Below are positions 48,000 through 57,540 of a stretch of DNA of 64,000 nucleotides, piece after piece. The DNA lies in contig JAKSZP010009295.1 of NCBI GenBank assembly GCA_022478985.1, forward strand, positions 1 to 64,000. The letters run 5' to 3'. The DNA comes from Massospora cicadina. Its lineage: Eukaryota > Entomophthoromycota > Entomophthoromycetes > Entomophthorales > Entomophthoraceae. A program made the position numbers and the translations under genes. A model generated the notes under the pieces. It was not told where the DNA came from. It saw only the letters and a program-made list of their open reading frames with translations, and made no database searches. The stretch's first letter is position 1, and each line of letters begins with the position of its first letter.

Positions 48000-48278
48000 A
48001 GGTATAGATATTGGCCATCTCGTCAGGCTCTCCCATCAACGTCATTTCCTCATGGATGGTCAAGAGAATTAAGGTTGCGCCAGACCAGAATCACTCTCCT
48101 AGACTACGGAATGGCGGTACCTCATTGTACCCGCTCCATGGGAGCCTAATCCTCATTGCCTTTTCAATTTAGCTCTCTTAGTGTTACCGCTCTTGCCATT
48201 GTGTTAGAAAATGATGATTACGACTTGCTTTTTGGCACCAAGTTTCTAGTTGAATTAGATACTCTAATAAGCCACAAG
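48000..48278 (+). pseudogene. Element F protease, first part
   Basis: ILAISSGSPINVISSWMVKR at about 48010-48065 is a retropepsin motif with the catalytic Asp changed to Ser. It is followed by LENDDYDLLFGTKFLVELDTLISHK, matching NINYDLLIGTAFM of G. The frame is cut by E' at the end of ISHK and resumes at 49116-49131. Confidence 0.75.
48263..48278. repeat. Target-site duplication of E', left
   Basis: TCTAATAAGCCACAAG, repeated exactly at 49116-49131. Collapsing them restores LISHKVLYFSILGYH in F. Confidence 0.95.
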
Positions 48279-49115
48279 TCGCCCAATCCCACCCACCCAA
48301 ATTTGAACGCCACTATTCTAGTAAACCAAAATCCATGGGATCTATTGGCTGAAACTGATGAATCAGGTAATGTCCTCATTAGTAAGCATACAGGTCAACC
48401 TCTCTGTCAAGGCGATTATGGTTGGGAGGAATTTTTCCTTCCTGACTTTGATGAAACCCCTACCCCTCGCCATTTCATTCCTCTGCCCAATACAGCCCCC
48501 TTCCAAAGTGATCACCAGCTCGCCTTGGCTGCGGTGGCCTCTCCTCACTGCCCAAAACTACGCACCGCGGTGGCCCAGTCAGTGGCTCAGCTCCAGCATG
48601 GCCTGCCCACCCTCTTCTTCCCCCCGACTTCCCTGAATCTCCCTGCAGTGACATCTCAAAACTATTCAATGATGCTGAACTTGCTGTTATGAATGTCACA
48701 ACGATTGCTTCATTCAACCCCTCAGTCAAAATCACCCGCCACAGTATCTCCCTTTTCACCCAACTTCCTGAAGCCTGCAAAGAAGCTGAAGTTCTCCTCG
48801 CAGCTTTTGTTGAAACACTTTCCCGTCATTATCTTGATGCAGAAGAGGAAAACTCTTACTACGCTGACCTCAACCCCACTATGCGAATGCCCCAACACCC
48901 TGGCTCTCTGCTCTGATATGGTACTGTAACCAACATCCCATGATCGAGGTGGGTCTTTCTGAAAACCAACCCCCCGACTCCTCCTCACCCTCTGCCATGG
49001 TGGGTTAGCAGTTTCTGCTTCCACCCAGTTAGTAGTTTTGTTTTGTCATTTTGAGTGTTGTGTTCGGTACTGTCCATCCCCTGGTTGGCGTACCTCAAAA
49101 AAATCGAATCCTTTT
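48279..49115 (+). mobile_element. Half-LINE E', 5'-truncated copy
   Basis: An 837-bp C-rich insert with a perfect 16-bp duplication. It encodes the C-terminal half of the E protein: PNPTHPNLNATILVNQNPWDLL lines up with PKPTQPKSPTTIFSQTNQNPWNLL of E near 21235. The 3' end has GTTCGGTACTGTCCATCCCCTGG, close to the LINE-1w 3' end (TTCGGAAGTGTCCGTCCCATGG on the minus strand), then CCTCAAAAAAATCGAATCCTTTT. No RT is encoded. The boundary, truncation and duplication all indicate LINE-type target-primed insertion. Confidence 0.9.
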
Positions 49116-49131
49116 TCTAATAAGCCACAAG
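49116..49131. repeat. Target-site duplication of E', right
   Basis: TCTAATAAGCCACAAG, partner of 48263-48278. Confidence 0.95.
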
Positions 49132-49740
49132 GTTTTGTACTTTTCTATTTTAGGGTACCACATTCCTCTGGTTGTGAAAGACGCTCCTAAGAATAAAGGG
49201 AAGAAGAAACCCCAATGTTGCCTACTGGAATACTCAGACTGCATTAAATGGCTAGGGTATCAGGTAATTGGACCAAAAACCATGCTGCCGCCTTCCAGTG
49301 CTGAGGCTACGAAAAAATTCCTGTGAATGCGCCTGCCCACGTAGTCATTTTACCTAAATCTCAGATCCTATTGAAGACTGAACTTCAAGTTACCCTACTG
49401 CTAGAACACTTATTAAAATTCAAGGATAGAGTAATCTGGCCATCTGAAAACCCCTTACCTGTCCTGGAGTACTGGATCTCGTTTACTGGGGCTCATTTAC
49501 TGTCTTAATGGCCAACTTTATGAATTGGCTGATGCAGATAACTTGAAACAAACCTGTCGCATATGTACAGATATTGCCCATTGACCAGATTGAGTCCATC
49601 CGAGGATGTAAAGACCTGCAAGACTTAGGAATAGACAAAAGTTTTATGATATCCTGAGTCATGGTAAGAATTGGTGGCATGTTTACTTGCAAACAACAAC
49701 AGGCTGACGCCCTAATAAAAGAATATGCCAATGTTTCTCC
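49132..49740 (+). pseudogene. Element F protease end and dUTPase-like domain
   Basis: After LGYHIPLVVKDAP, frames at 49320-49420 give VVILPKSQILLKTELQVTLL, corresponding to ISIPSGNQVIIDTELEVEVP of G. Near 49495 MANFMNWLMQIT...NKPVAYVQIL corresponds to IANLQDRSIQIRRHQIIMYLHL. The order and spacing of a trimeric dUTPase fold are kept, but no catalytic motif is. Confidence 0.55.
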
Positions 49741-49849
49741 ACTGGCCTAGAGGATTTCAGGATGATGAAGGGGGTGCAACATCAAGTGCTGAATGGCTAA
49801 GCATCTTCAACTTGCTTCAAACCCTATTAGAAAGTATAAAGTCAAGGAA

Positions 49850-51110
49850 TCCCAAGCTACATAAGAATTAAAACAACCATTGGATGCTGGGCTACTAAAA
49901 CCATCTTAGAGTCTCTGGGCCTTGCCGTTGATGCTTGTGCAGAAGTAGGATGGAGGGCATCATGTGGTATTATATTACCACCATCTGAATGCCATTACTT
50001 GGAAAGATTGCTACCCACTACATAGTGTTGACAAATCCTTACGCCTCTTAGTGGGTCTCAATTCTTCTCCACAGTGGATTTATCCAGCGGGTACTGGTAA
50101 ATCAAACTTGTGCCAGATGACCAAGAGAAATGCGCGCTTATAGAGAGTGAAGGTTTATTCAAATCTTTAACAGTCAGAAAATCCTTTTTCTGACCGACAT
50201 AAAATAAGTGATGCTTTGATGCACTGACAGCGCCAAAGTAGACCAACGTTTAGTAGGGACAGATTTGGTGCACCAACAGCACCAAAATCCCTACACCAAG
50301 TTAGTTAAGCAAAACTGGTTTATGATTGTTCTGACCTAACTATATGAAAACTTCTCAAAACTGGAAGTCCAAAAAAAGATGAACAGGTGAGCAAGGTAAG
50401 CAAACCTTAAAACAACCCTTATTTTTCATTCGTGAACAAATGGGGCCTTCCAAACAGAGCTTGTCTGGGGAGCAATGATAATGCTCCCACGGAGGGAAAG
50501 CTAGGGGCAGAATTCCGAAGTGAGCTTCAGAATTGGTGGGCGCACCTTTTTGGCTGCCCTTCAGGGGCCTCACCCAAATCACTGATTAGGCTTGTATGAG
50601 CCTAATTAATAATTTGGTCAAAGCACAACACAGCGGCCAAACTTGATAGCAACCAAAATTTTTTTAATGAAATGATCTGACTTAAATTTGGAAAATCCAA
50701 CTTTGAGTCAAAATGTAACGATAAATATAAATTCAGTTTGTTACAAGGCCCACTCGCATGCCTCAGGGGCTGTGCAATGCCACAGTCACTTTCCAGTGGG
50801 CCATAAACTGTCTTTTGGGGGACCTGAAGATGTCATATGCGCTGGTTTACCTGTATGATGTTTCTTTATTTTCACGCACGTTTGACCAGCATTTGGTCCA
50901 TTTGAAGGAAGTATTTGAAAGGCTACGCTCTGCTTTGTTAAAATTTAAAGCCATAAAATTAGTTTCTTTCAGAAAGAAAATAAAATTCCTTGGTCATAAG
51001 GTCAGCTATAAAAAACTTCGCCCTTGCCCAACAAGGTGACTGCTATCAAGAAGATGGCTCAACCTAGCAATTTGCATGACATTCAGGTCTTTCTTGGCAT
51101 GATCAGGTTA
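49850..51110 (+). pseudogene. Element F reverse transcriptase, split by an insertion
   Basis: The N-terminal half reads FFSTVDLSSGYWQIKLVPDD and QEKCALIESEGLF near 50075-50160. The palm resumes at 50733 with QFVTRPTRMPQGLCNATVTF and ALVYLYDVSLFSRTFDQHL (YLYD instead of YLDD, near 50850). It then reads KIKFLGHKV before a frameshift near 51035. These halves are contiguous in all other gypsy elements here. Confidence 0.8.
50175..50725. mobile_element. Unclassified insert of about 550 bp inside the F RT gene
   Basis: It is absent from the RT of A, B, C and G. Flanks ATTCAAATCTTTAACAG (about 50157) and ATTCAGTTTGTTACAAG (about 50727) may be a decayed duplication. The right end is A-rich. The left end has a hairpin GTCAGAAAA-TCCT-TTTTCTGAC. 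No ORF or terminal inverted repeat is convincing. It could be a SINE or an LTR fragment. Confidence 0.5.
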
Positions 51111-51229
51111 AAACAAATTATAATGCGCTTCGCTGATATCGCCTAGTCACTAACCTATATCTCCATAAGAAGTTCTTTCCAATGGGAGGATGCCCAGTAG
51201 TAGTCCTTTAATGTCTCAAGAAAAGCCCT

Positions 51230-52881
51230 GACTACAGCCCCTATTCAGGTACATCCTTAGTCAATAAAACCTTCATTCTATTCCTTGACGCTAGTGATGT
51301 GGCTATGGGGCCATTCTGGCTCAATTGGGCGCAAGCCAAACTTATCACCCCATAGCTTACTTTCTTAAGACGATAATCCAAGTGGAACAAAAATTTATAG
51401 CATAACTAACATGATTTTCTAGCCGTGTTATTGGCCATCAAACGTTTCCATCCTTTTCTGTATGAGAATCATTTCACCATAGTGACATACCATGCCTCTC
51501 TATGGTAGTTACAACAAATGAAAGACCAGGATGGACGACTGGCCCATTGGGCCCTTAAGCTCCAGAATTATGACTTCTCAATAGTCCATTGCATGGGGAT
51601 GATACACCAAAACGCCGAAGGGTTGTCCCAATTACCTATACTGGCCTTTTATGCTTCCAAAGAAGACCAGATCTATAAGCTCAATGCAAAACTGGAAGAG
51701 TGGAGCCATGAGTCATCAATGACTCAGCAGCGCTAAAAGCAGTTGGCTGCTCAGACTCAAGTTAAAAAAAGGATTGTTATATAAGCAAGTTAGGACCTAT
51801 TGGCTACCATATGTTTATCCCTCTGCCCGGACAAAATCCGCTTTAGAGTTTCATGTTGCTTTGGTGCATGGCGCAGTGAATAAAGCCCATTGATAGCTGA
51901 GAAACCACTACTACTAGGAGAAATGATTGAGACAGTCCAGGATGTTGTTAGCATATATGCTTCACGTGTGCTAATTAGAAGCCTCACAATCCACTATACC
52001 AACATCACATCATGGGCCTTATGACCCATTTGCCACAATTTAGCATTAACGTTATTGGACTCCTGCTTATGACAATTCACGGTCACAATTTTATCATTCT
52101 TGCGTTTGATCACTTTATAATATGGATTGAGGCTATCTCAGTTTTTTCCTCAACTTCCAAAGTGACTGCATCCTTTTTGTTGAAGCAGGTCTTCAGTCAC
52201 CACGGAAGTCCTAAGGTGCTGCTATCCAACAGTGGTACCAATCTTATTTTAATGTGGTTTCTGATCTTAACTCTAATATGGTTACTTTATGATTCTTTTA
52301 AGACAATTTTTCATTCAGATACTAATGAAGCTGTAGATCAAGCAAACAGTTACCTAGTTGTCATCCTTAATAAGATGCCTCCATCTGACCCTTTACAATA
52401 GAATGTGTACTTACCAGCTGCCTTATTAGAATTTTGCATTAGCTATTATCAAATCATTAAAATGACACCTTTCTGAGTTTTCATGGATGAGTACCAATTT
52501 TGCCTTTAGTGTGCAGCTTATACTTGAAGCTTCTACGCCAGAAACCACTGACTTAGCCATGCAAAGATTATATGACAGACATATAGGTTACAAATATTAG
52601 CCAATAAATCTATGGGAACTATTTGACAAAGAGAAGCTGATTTACAAAACGTCCAGCGTCTGTTCCTGCCTGGATTTCAATTAGGGGACTCCATCCTGCT
52701 TTATTATCACCCCCTGGGGGACAGATTTAAAAAACTTTATACTTTGTTGTCAGGTCTGTACCAGGTAATCTACCATTGGGGTTCCAAATATCCAATTGCC
52801 TCTGTGAAATCAGGCGCCATTGTAAATTGGATTCATGCTAGACTCCTCTGGAATTATGTCCCTCCTCAGCAAGATCTTTAG
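51230..52881 (+). pseudogene. Element F RNase H, integrase and GPY/F tail
   Basis: RNase H: the end DGRLAHWALKLQNYDFSIVH and HQNAEGLSQLP (NAE for NAD) at 51525-51640. Integrase core 52012-52401: ILAFDHFIIWIEAISVFSST, GSPKVLLSNSGTN (SNSG for TDNG, second Asp lost), HSDTNEAVDQAN (for HPQTNGLVERxN, catalytic Glu shifted or lost). The tail 52660-52881 has FQLGDSILLYYHPLGD, SGLYQVIYHWG and AIVNWIHARLLW. Stop near 52881, four bases before the LTR. Confidence 0.78.
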
Positions 52882-52884
52882 GGG

Positions 52885-53486
52885 TGCATTACAAAAATCA
52901 TGAGAAACTGATGGACATGAGCGGGATTTAAACATGACCTGAATTGCAACTCAGTCAAAGGGGCTCCACTTATTCAATACGCATTGAGACCGACTTAATA
53001 ATGAAATCCCATAAGGGTAAAAAACTCAAACCCTGGATTAATCTGCAAATATGACTAGCAAGGGCACCCTTTTGGCTGGTGAAGAGTTTGCCACTCGGAG
53101 GTCCCCAGAATTGGCTCCCTGGCAAATTAGAGTCAAATTCAAAGAAAGCCTACGCCTCCTACCAAATTGTCAAAGAGGCCTCCTTACCATACTTAATCCT
53201 GACTATCACTCCAATCTCCCCTTAGGCGATCTCAAGTATCTCAAAGGCCTATAAATATTTCCAAGTATTTTGATTAACAAAGTACCTTCAGATTTCTATT
53301 TATTTTCACTAGTGACTATTCTTTTCCTGTTAACGAACAGAGATTGCCTCCATGAAGTACTTCCAATGAGAGATATTTGCCTTAGGGAGCGTTTTCCCTA
53401 AGAGATTCCGCTGGAACTGTGTTTGACTAATAATTGAACAGCCTTCAAAGGCCCGACCTTCAGAGAAGACAAATTAGTCCTAAACA
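52885..53486 (+). repeat. 3' LTR of element F
   Basis: Partner of 45090-45682, starting TGCATT after TTTAGGGG and ending CTAAACA. Confidence 0.9.
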
Positions 53487-53663
53487 ACTAAAGACACATA
53501 TCATGCTCTTGAGCCTTTAATATTGGCAACTGATATTTTAATTTTAATTATGATATATGCATCTTAGGTGGGATCTTTGGTGAAAATTAAAATAACTCTT
53601 AAACTACTATTATCTGTAACATCAACATTATGTTACATCATAGAATGATGATGGTATTGGTAT

Positions 53664-53683
53664 ACCATCTAGTACTAAAAAAA
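53664..53683 (+). mobile_element. Micro-insertion copy 3 (20 bp)
   Basis: ACCATCTAGTACT + 7 A, bounded by identical 15-bp repeats TGATGGTATTGGTAT at 53649-53663 and 53684-53698. Sequence and length are identical to copy 2 although the target is unrelated. Confidence 0.93.
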
Positions 53684-54461
53684 TGATGGTATTGGTATTA
53701 GCATAAATAAAGATTTTTGGCCGTTTTTTATAGGCCTAAAAAACTGCATAATGGTTAGTGATTAATTGTTGTATGGAAAGATTAAATGGTAATGACTTAC
53801 TATTAGGTGGTTAAACATGGATTTATTAGAATAAAAGTTTTGCTAAGTGGATGATGGGGTATTTGGTAGCTTTTATTAATTTTATAGGTTTTGTTAAGAA
53901 GTTTATATATATTGCTGATTTGATGTGCCAATGGTTTTTACTGATTGGTAATAGGTATATGATTGATTTTTGCCAGATTCAGTCACTTAATAAACCTGTT
54001 GATGCTATTTTCCAAGACTAAAGCTAGATAACTGTTTTTTTTCTGGTGAAAAATAAACTTGCCTTACATAGAGTTATTTAGTATTAACTAAAATGTCATT
54101 TGGTATAAGCGCTAAGCATAATATAATGAGTAAATCTAGATAGTTAAACATTGAAGGCTTATTTATCTTTACATCATGTTTTTAGGTTTATAAAGTATAA
54201 TGATGACTTTATATCTTATTATAAGAATTTACATATTATACCAAGCTGTATATTTTAGGCCATATCACTAAAATAATATCTCACTAAACCTATCCTAATG
54301 TTTAGCATATCTTTTCCTTTATTTTTCTCTAGTATACTTAGAAAATTATAATTTATCCTAAGCTTATTATTATACACATAGGAAGGTATATATGTTATTA
54401 GAAGCAAGCGTTAATTGATTAAGTGGATTAGAATAATCAGAAATATTATATATTGAGTATG

Positions 54462-54486
54462 TTTTTTAGTACTAGATGGTCCCAAC
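54462..54486 (-). mobile_element. Micro-insertion copy 4 (25 bp, six extra 5' bases)
   Basis: On the minus strand it reads GTTGGG + ACCATCTAGTACT + 6 A. It is bounded by 13-bp repeats, TATATTGAGTATG on the plus strand at 54449-54461 and 54487-54499 (15 bp if two T of the tail are counted). The extra GTTGGG before the core is the only hint of sequence upstream of ACCATC in the source RNA. Confidence 0.9.
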
Positions 54487-54843
54487 TATATTGAGTATGT
54501 TAATTTTATTTTTGAGTCTATGTTATTAGATATATAACCTTATAATTAATCATCATAAAATTAATCTGGTTCCTAGAAGAACTGGGATTTGTAGCCTTAA
54601 AAATTTATTCAATGATATTTGATATGGTAACACATTATTGGAGACCTCATGGGTTAAGTCAAAAATAATTTTAGATTTTAAATTTTATTTTAGGAAGGCC
54701 GACCATAATATGGACACTTCTGATAAACATTAACAACTGAACACCAAGTACCATAATGGCACTCCAGAGGAACCAAAGCTACCTCCTGCTGCTAGGAGGA
54801 CTGCCAGTGGAGAGAAGAGGAGGAGCGTCAAAAGAGGCCTGGG

Positions 54844-55880
54844 TCAGAACTGAACATGAATGGAGGAAGGGGTGTGATGAGAGGAACCAGATGGGAAACC
54901 AGGATGACACCACCAGCGTTGGTATGATGGCAGGTGGCCAAACATCCAAGCTTGAAAGTAATCTGTGAGGTGGGAATGGAAGTGACGCACAGATTCACAT
55001 AGGGTTGGGGTAGTGCCAGAGAGTGCATCAAGGACAATGGTGTGTATTGTCCACAGCGCTATTGCTACTACTAAGTCGTGAAGAGAAGGGTGGATTGGGG
55101 AGGTTTTGTAAAAGATGAAGATGTTCTTAGATAGGGTAAAAGTCTGTATCCTATCCTGGCAAAGAAGACGTATAACATCCCGCCAGATTGTCTGTGATGG
55201 CGGACAATCTTCCAAGTGATGGAAAAATAATCCATACTGACCACACACAATGCATGAATCCTGAGAGGCATTGGACCACTAAGCAGTGCGGTACACCCTC
55301 CTCAGACATCTCCACACATGGGCGTGAATCTGGGGTTGTAACAGAGGATGGTATGCATACTGTCAAATGTCCTTTTGGGTCTCCAAAGAGTACTGGATGT
55401 CCAGCTTGTCAAGATAGTCCACATGGGCAATGATGAGGGACATTGTGGTACAAGATTGTTAAAAACGACTTGCCCACAGACTTCTTGCTTAAAACGGGGA
55501 GTGAAGACCCCTCTAAGTGGTTTGTCCACTGATGCTGATTCTCCACTCTACACTCAACATAGATAGGTGAATTCGTTTAACTGGGGCGGTGTCCCAAGCA
55601 GTCATGTGGCAGTGGTAGAGATTTCAGATAGTTAAGCAGAGAATGAGGGTAGTTTGGATTGTGGAGGCAAAGGGCGCGGCAAATTTTGGAGTGTGCCGCA
55701 TGCAACCAATGCTGGTTTGAGAGTGTGGTGCTGGTGACTGTAGTGATCCAAGTGCCAAGTATTCTGGCGGCATGGGCCTCATAGTTGAGCAGGTCCATAC
55801 CACCACTGTGGCGAGGGTGAAACACGACATCAAGGCGCACAGGGGGAGGGCGGCTTAACTAAAGCTACCCTTTAGGAGAG
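54844..55880 (-). pseudogene. LINE-2w ORF2, C-terminal part with zinc finger
   Basis: Minus-strand pieces equivalent to LINE-1w 3090-4170. VVFHPRHSGGMDLLNYEAHAARILGTW (55577-55840) matches VMFGPQHNGGMGLLDFKAHAAKILGTW. CVVSMDYF / MCGQYGLFFHHLEDCPPSQTIW (54844-55248) keeps the CX2CX7HX4C finger, and WTIHTIVLDAL matches the next LINE-1w segment. Frameshifts separate the pieces. Confidence 0.8.
55876..55880. repeat. Target-site duplication of element G, left
   Basis: GAGAG, against GAGGG at 61968-61972 (4 of 5). Confidence 0.7.
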
Positions 55881-56439
55881 TGTTATAAGATTGGCAGTAT
55901 CAATAGATACGCCGCCAGACTTTTCACGGGGTTTGACCCACTGAGCAATCAGGACTGACAATATGAAGATCGTTGTCCTAAAAACAACAGAAGATAACTT
56001 ATATAAAAATATGGAGCATTTTCTCCCACAACCTCTTTTATTTAATATGCTTAATACCGCGGATTCTTCCTAGTTACTTTTCCTAACTTACTTAACAACC
56101 ACCCTCCTCTTAATCGCCCATCTCGCTTATATTAAAGCAGCTTGGATTATATCACTCTCATAGCTTGAAATATTCAGTTCCACCAAATCTCCTCATTTTC
56201 AGCTGGCTATTCTCAAATTTGCTATTGCCTTAATTGTAGGCGAATTAAATTGTAATTGTCAAATGTTGACATCACCTTATATAGAGTCGACACAATAATA
56301 AAATCATTATATCCAATAAAACCCATTAATCCCAATATCGCCTCATCCCAAGGCACTAGAACACTTATATCTGATGTCATTTTTGGCGGATTGCGCCCTA
56401 GCTGTCCCATGATTATCATCCAGTCATATTAGAATCACA
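55881..56439 (-). repeat. 3' LTR of element G
   Basis: On the plus strand TGTTATAA to AATCACA. Aligns to 61409-61967 along its whole length with short indels. Confidence 0.95.
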
Positions 56440-56456
56440 ACCTTACCCCCTCCTTG
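56440..56456 (-). promoter_or_regulatory. Polypurine tract of element G
   Basis: Minus strand CAAGGAGGGGGTAAGGT directly before the LTR start TGTGATTC. It is the plus-strand primer of reverse transcription. Confidence 0.8.
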
Positions 56457-57540
56457 ACTGGATGATAAGGCTCCTATTGCTTGTATGGTCAGAAGAACTT
56501 TGCGTGTACTCAGTTAATGATCTGACCACTTACAAGATCCTTGATGGTATAAGCATCAACCCCAGTTTTCTATATAACTTCGAACGGACCAGTCTGAATA
56601 CTGGCCAACTTTTGTCTCCGCCTGAATCCATGTTGGTCATGGAAGAGAACCATCTCACCATCCCTGAATGTTGCCAGCCCGCTATGATGTACCTGATCAG
56701 TGGCCTGATTCCTAATCTTCTTGGCTAAGTTGAAGGAATATGCTTCAGTTTGCAATCTGATCAGAATGTTCGCGAGGGTTATCAAGTAGCAGTGGGGTTC
56801 CATTCCTCTGGTGTCTTCTACACACAAATAAAGTAATGCTGTAAGGGCCAGGTGTCGTCCATATAGTAGTTGAAAGGGACTCTTCCCCATGGCGGAATTA
56901 TAACTAATGTTATAGGCAAACACGGCAGTGGAAAAAAGAGAACTCCAATCAGAAGAACGATCTGTCACTTTTTTTTGTAGTTGTTCACCAAAGTTCCATG
57001 CACCCATTTGACCATTCCATTAGACTTGGGGTGGTATGGGGTCATCAGAACACCGTGGATAACCATAAACTCGTTCAGTTTGGGGAGGATGAGCAAAGTA
57101 AAGTTGGTTCCATTATCAGTGAGAATAAACTGAGGGCAGCCATGGCGCTGAATAATGCATTCCATTACGAACTTGGCCACTGTAACCGCTCCCAGATCCC
57201 GTATTGCCCTTGCCTTGACCCACCAGGTCAAGTAGTTGATAGCCACCAGAATGTACTTACACTGGTTAGCTCCTGTTGGCAAGGGACCAACAACATTGAT
57301 AGAGACTATATGTCAAACAAAGTGAGTTTTCACTAACTGGTATGAAGTCTTATGGCAGAATGGCTTCTCCATTTGGCACTGATGGCAACAGGAAATGGTT
57401 TTGAGCACATTGAAATTCATACTTTCCCAATAGTACTGAGGGCGCAATAACTCCATTATCTTGCGCACCCCACCATGTCCAACTGCCTTGTGGGCGCTCA
57501 TAATAATTTCTGGCCATGATGAGGGTCGCTGAAAATTCAC
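56457..57540 (-). pseudogene. Element G integrase
   Basis: The zinc-binding region reads AHKAVGHGGVRK...CCHQCQMEKPF (57540-57380), an HHCC finger. The core has SINVVGPLPTG where a catalytic Asp usually precedes VGPLP, then ILTDNGTNF with the second Asp intact, then YHPKSNGMVKWVHGTLVN where the catalytic Glu of NGMVERxHG is replaced by Lys. Two of three DDE residues are therefore changed. The segment 56570-57007 (SSLFSTAVFAYNISYNSAMGKSP...LLYGR) and the tail QTGPFEVI (GPF of GPY/F) follow. Stops occur near 57310 and 56960. Confidence 0.85.

Larger units (their letters stand above)
45090..53486 (+). mobile_element. Ty3/gypsy element F, with half-LINE E' and an unclassified insert inside
   Basis: LTRs 45090-45682 and 52885-53486, primer-binding site TGGTGCTCACTGCCAGG at 45686, polypurine-like TTTAGGGG before the 3' LTR. 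The interior holds gag, CCHC, protease, dUTPase-like, RT, RNase H, integrase and GPY/F tail in order. The protease region is interrupted by E' (48279-49115) and the RT by about 550 bp (50175-50725). No matching terminal 5-mers remain. Confidence 0.88.
53487..54669. other. AT-rich spacer carrying two micro-insertions
   Basis: No ORF of note. It holds micro-insertion copies 3 and 4, about 800 bp apart and in opposite orientation. Confidence 0.6.

Noticed and set aside
48475..49024. Minus-strand ORFs of about 100 codons in the E' insert.
   Set aside because: The plus-strand reading matches the E protein; the minus ORFs are shadows of C-rich coding sequence.
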